A stretch of 64,000 nt of DNA. It comes from Paramesorhizobium leguminum (GTDB lineage Bacteria > Pseudomonadota > Alphaproteobacteria > Rhizobiales > Rhizobiaceae). The stretch covers positions 186,001 to 250,000 of the forward strand of contig NZ_QJTF01000001.1 of the NCBI RefSeq assembly GCF_003217235.1, written 5' to 3'. This document shows, in pieces, positions 60,995 to 64,000 of this stretch (the first letter of the stretch is position 1; the number at the start of each line of letters is the position of its first letter). Below the pieces are notes generated by a model that had not been told where the DNA came from, made no database searches, and saw only the letters and a program-made list of their open reading frames with translations. Made by a program: the position numbers and the translations under genes.

Positions 60995-62011
60995 TTGGGT
61001 GTGGTTCTCAGCCTCGACGAGAAGAAAAAGCATGAAGGATCGATCCAGCCGCTGATCGACCTGACGAAAGCCGATATGGGCCGCGTCAACGAGCTGATCC
61101 TGTCCAAGGCGGGATCGGATGTTGAGATGATCCCGGAAGTGGCGAATCATCTGATCTCGTCCGGCGGCAAGCGCCTGCGTCCGATGCTGACGCTGGCAGC
61201 CGCGCGCATGTGCGGCTACAAAGGCGATGGCCATGTCAAGCTCGCCACCAGCGTGGAGTTCATGCATACCGCCACGCTCCTGCACGACGATGTGGTGGAT
61301 GAAAGCGATCTGCGGCGCGGCAAAAGCACCGCGCGCATGATCTGGGGCAACCAGGCAAGCGTTCTCGTGGGCGATTTTCTTTTGGGCCAGGCCTTCAAGA
61401 TGATGGTCGATGTCGGCTCGCTCGATGCGTTGGATGTGCTGGCAACCTCCGCCTCCATCATTGCCGAGGGCGAGGTGATGCAGCTTGCTGCCGCCAAGAA
61501 CATGGAAACGACGGAAGATGAATATCTCGCCGTCATCAAGGCCAAGACCGCGGCGCTCTTCTCCGCCGCCGCCGAAGTCGGCCCGATCATCGCCGGCGCG
61601 GCTCGCGCGGATCGCGTGGCGCTGCGCTCCTACGGTCTCAATCTCGGCCTTGCCTTCCAGCTCGTCGATGATGCGCTCGATTATGGCGGCAGCGCCCGCG
61701 ATCTGGGCAAGAATATTGGTGACGATTTCCGCGAGGGAAAGATCACCATGCCGCTGCTTCTAAGCTATCGCAGAGGAACAGCTGCGGAGCGTGCCTTCTG
61801 GAAAAAGGCGATCGAGGAGGGGGCGAGCGACGATGCCTCGCTTGAAAAGGCAATCGGCCTGATGACGCGTTATGGCGCCATTAGCGATACGGTGCAGCGC
61901 GCCCGCCATTTCGGCGAGATCGCCCGCGATGCGCTGGCGCCCCTGCCGCAGACGCCGGAAAAGAACGCGCTTCTCGACGTGATCGATTTCTGCATCAGCC
62001 GGGTGAACTAG
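60995..62011 (+). CDS. ispB: Polyprenyl diphosphate synthase (octaprenyl/decaprenyl type)
   Basis: A 338-residue trans-prenyltransferase that makes the side chain of ubiquinone. The two aspartate-rich motifs are DDVVD at residues 98-102 and DDALD near 224. The GGKRLRP motif is near residue 58. The likely start is TTG 60995, with GGGAG 7-8 bases upstream. Three P1 repeats occupy the leader region. The product length (C40 or C50) cannot be told from sequence. Confidence 0.93.
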   Translation: MGVVLSLDEKKKHEGSIQPLIDLTKADMGRVNELILSKAGSDVEMIPEVANHLISSGGKRLRPMLTLAAARMCGYKGDGHVKLATSVEFMHTATLLHDDVVDESDLRRGKSTARMIWGNQASVLVGDFLLGQAFKMMVDVGSLDALDVLATSASIIAEGEVMQLAAAKNMETTEDEYLAVIKAKTAALFSAAAEVGPIIAGAARADRVALRSYGLNLGLAFQLVDDALDYGGSARDLGKNIGDDFREGKITMPLLLSYRRGTAAERAFWKKAIEEGASDDASLEKAIGLMTRYGAISDTVQRARHFGEIARDALAPLPQTPEKNALLDVIDFCISRVN

Positions 62012-62102
62012 CCCTTCTGATCTTCCTTGTGCCTTGTTTAAATGGTCATGCTGCGAATATTGTCGGTGATAATATTTCGAACGATTGAAAAGGAATAGCG
62101 GA

Positions 62103-63857
62103 ATGCGGCTGAGCCCGATTTACGGTCCCCTCTCTGGCTTACTTCTTGCCGCAACCGCCAGCATGGCGCTGCCGGCGTCCGAGGCGCTTGCCCGCGCCAA
62201 CGATGCGCTGGTTCCCCTCCGCGCGGGTTCGTTCGCCGGCGCTTATCTCGCGGGCCGGATTGCCGAGAGCGATAATGATTTGAGCGCTGCCGTCTCTTAT
62301 TATCGCCAGGCGCTGGCTTTCGATCCGGCTAACCAGTCGATGAAGCAGGATCTGCTCATCACGCTTCTGACGGACGGCAAGTTCGCCGATGCGCTGCCGC
62401 TGGCGGAAGAGCTGAAGAACGTGCCGGAGGTGGAGCGTTTCTCCCGCGTCGCGCTCGCCATCGATGCCATCGCGAAAAAGCAATACCGCAAGGCCGGTCC
62501 GCTCCTGATGCTTTCGCTCCAATCGGATATGGACCGACTATCGTCCGGACTGATGTCCGCCTGGGCGATATCAGGCGAAGGCAAGACCAGGGATGCGCTG
62601 GATAAGATCGAAAAGCTGGAAGGGCCGGATTGGTACAATCTGTTCAAGGTGTACAACGCCGCGCTCATGAGCGATGCGGCGGGCGATAAGAAGACCGCGG
62701 CCAAATTCTATCAGGAAGCCTTTGACGACCGTTCCGGCGGCGGCGCTGCGCCCGATACTTATGAGCGCATCGTCGAAGCCTATGCCTCTTTCAAGGCGCG
62801 CAATGGCGATCGGCAGGGCGCGATAGAACTGCTCGATCAGGCGCAGGAACTGCTTTCCGGCCGGTTGGCGCTGCGCGAGTTCAGGGCGAAGCTGGAAAAG
62901 GGTGACAGGTTGAAGCCCCTCGTAGCCACGCCGCAACAGGGCGCGGCTGAGGTGCTCTATACGCTGGGAACCGCGATCAACCGCGGCGGCGCGGAGGCTT
63001 TCGCCAAGCTCTATCTCCAGATGTCCTTGCCGCTACGTCCCAATGACGATGCCACGCTGTTCCAGCTGGGCGATATCGCCGCCAAGCTGCAGCAGCCGCA
63101 AAAGGCCATTGAATATTACAGCCTTGTTCCGAAGGACTCGGTCTATCGCCGCGACGCGGAAATGCAGCTGGGCCTCAATCTCGCCGAGACCGACAAGACC
63201 GACGAGGCGATCAAGCATTTGAAGGTGCTGGTCGATCAGGACAAGTCCGACGTCCGCTCCTATCTGGCGCTAGGCGCGGTTTACGCCCAGAAAAAGGATT
63301 TCCGCAACGCGGCTGAAACCTATGACGCGGCGGTCAAGACGATCGGCACGCCGGAGCAGGACGATTGGGGCCTCTTCTATCAGCGCGGCATCGCCTATGA
63401 ACGCCTCAAGGAATGGGACAAAGCCGAGCCGAACTTTCGCGAGGCGCTGAAACTCTATCCGGACCAGCCGCAGGTGCTGAACTATCTGGGCTATTCCTGG
63501 GTGGACATGAACAAGAACCTTGAGGAAGCACTCGACATGATCCGCAAGGCGGTCGAGCTGCGCCCGCAGGATGGCTATATCGTCGATTCGCTGGGCTGGG
63601 CCTATTATCGCCTCGGCCGCTATAACGAGGCGGTCACCGAGCTGGAAAAGGCGGTAAAGCTGCGCCCCGAGGATGCGACGATTAACGACCATCTGGGCGA
63701 TGCCTACTGGCGCGCGGGCCGCAAGCTGGAGGCGACCTTCCAATGGCACCACGCGATCACCGCGAAGCCAGAGCCGGAAGAACTGGCGAAGATCGAGGAA
63801 AAGCTGAAAACCGGGCTCCCCGCCGATGCTACGCGCAAGGCGGAGGTGAAGGAGTAG
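62103..63857 (+). CDS. Tetratricopeptide repeat protein, exported
   Basis: A 584-residue protein with a signal peptide (residues about 1-30, ending EALA) and TPR repeats throughout, for example DEAIKHLKVLVDQDKSDVRS and the last three full repeats near 440-560 (YNEAVTELEKAVKLRPEDAT). It is probably a periplasmic or outer-membrane scaffold. AAAAGGAATAGCGG precedes ATG 62103. No specific partner is indicated. Confidence 0.88.
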   Translation: MRLSPIYGPLSGLLLAATASMALPASEALARANDALVPLRAGSFAGAYLAGRIAESDNDLSAAVSYYRQALAFDPANQSMKQDLLITLLTDGKFADALPLAEELKNVPEVERFSRVALAIDAIAKKQYRKAGPLLMLSLQSDMDRLSSGLMSAWAISGEGKTRDALDKIEKLEGPDWYNLFKVYNAALMSDAAGDKKTAAKFYQEAFDDRSGGGAAPDTYERIVEAYASFKARNGDRQGAIELLDQAQELLSGRLALREFRAKLEKGDRLKPLVATPQQGAAEVLYTLGTAINRGGAEAFAKLYLQMSLPLRPNDDATLFQLGDIAAKLQQPQKAIEYYSLVPKDSVYRRDAEMQLGLNLAETDKTDEAIKHLKVLVDQDKSDVRSYLALGAVYAQKKDFRNAAETYDAAVKTIGTPEQDDWGLFYQRGIAYERLKEWDKAEPNFREALKLYPDQPQVLNYLGYSWVDMNKNLEEALDMIRKAVELRPQDGYIVDSLGWAYYRLGRYNEAVTELEKAVKLRPEDATINDHLGDAYWRAGRKLEATFQWHHAITAKPEPEELAKIEEKLKTGLPADATRKAEVKE

Positions 63858-63888
63858 GGCGCAGGTGTGGGTGCTTGTCATCCCACCC

Positions 63889-64000
63889 CCCTCTGGCTTG
63901 CCAGCCATCTCCCCCTCGCGGGGGGAGATTACGCCTTCATGACGATTGGTACCAATCGCAGACGTTGAAAGATGAGCAGCATAGTTCATGTCAGCCAATC
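63889..64000. repeat. P3 palindromic element (partial)
   Basis: CCCCTCTGGCTTGCCAGCCA, then ATCTCCCCCTCGCGGGGGGA, and a core ATTACGCCTTCATGA that is the complement of the core in other P3 copies. The element continues past the window end. Confidence 0.85.

Overview
The window looks like a chromosomal segment of an alphaproteobacterium of the order Hyphomicrobiales (Rhizobiales), most likely the Brucella/Ochrobactrum group. The evidence is a BacA peptide transporter, an IalB-family protein, a fused MrpA-MrpB antiporter subunit, an ATP synthase Fo operon with paired b'/b subunits, a DUF1127 gene followed by CCUCCUCCC-loop RNA hairpins, and many short palindromic repeats of the kind that litter these genomes. 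The naming rests on protein and repeat recognition by eye; no database was searched. There are no tRNA or rRNA genes, insertion sequences, prophage or CRISPR arrays.

Layout. 1-6.3 kb: tail of an unknown gene, AraC regulator, SDR, alanine dehydrogenase, CsbD-like protein and a polar amino acid ABC importer. 6.4-7.6 kb: two type II toxin-antitoxin pairs. 7.7-11.6 kb: a very large autotransporter whose passenger starts with an exonuclease/endonuclease/phosphatase fold. 12.5-18.5 kb: a six-gene Mrp/Pha cation/proton antiporter operon. 18.9-26.3 kb: GbsR/MarR-type regulator plus cydDCABX (cytochrome bd and its exporter). 26.4-28.5 kb: IalB, small stress-type proteins, a DUF1127 gene and its RNA hairpin array. 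29.1-33.5 kb: efeUOB-efeM iron uptake. 33.6-42.9 kb: Lrp regulator and a lysine/saccharopine-type dehydrogenase, GST, HxlR, aldo/keto reductase, 2OG oxygenase, MFS, BacA, polysaccharide deacetylase. 43.1-48.8 kb: YfgM-like protein, Der GTPase, VOC protein, SleB-type hydrolase, divergent SDR/TetR. 49.1-51.9 kb: ATP synthase Fo operon. 52.2-64 kb: DinJ/YafQ pair, RNase HII, radical SAM protein, glycosyltransferase, MoaB, IspE, S49 peptidase, NhaA, a toxin remnant, methyltransferase, DUF2007, polyprenyl diphosphate synthase and a TPR protein.

The most striking theme is not a gene but the repeats. At least nine families of palindromic elements (called P1 to P9 here) occupy intergenic spaces. Several have entered coding sequence: three in-frame insertions enlarge CydD and CydC, and at least six genes take their stop codon, and often their last few residues, from a repeat. 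One palindrome between two convergent genes gives both the same C-terminal peptide. P1 elements punctuate the atp operon and sit as three tandem copies before the polyprenyl synthase. A second theme is the DUF1127 locus, with three downstream RNA hairpins exposing anti-Shine-Dalgarno-like loops and a possible fourth relative upstream.
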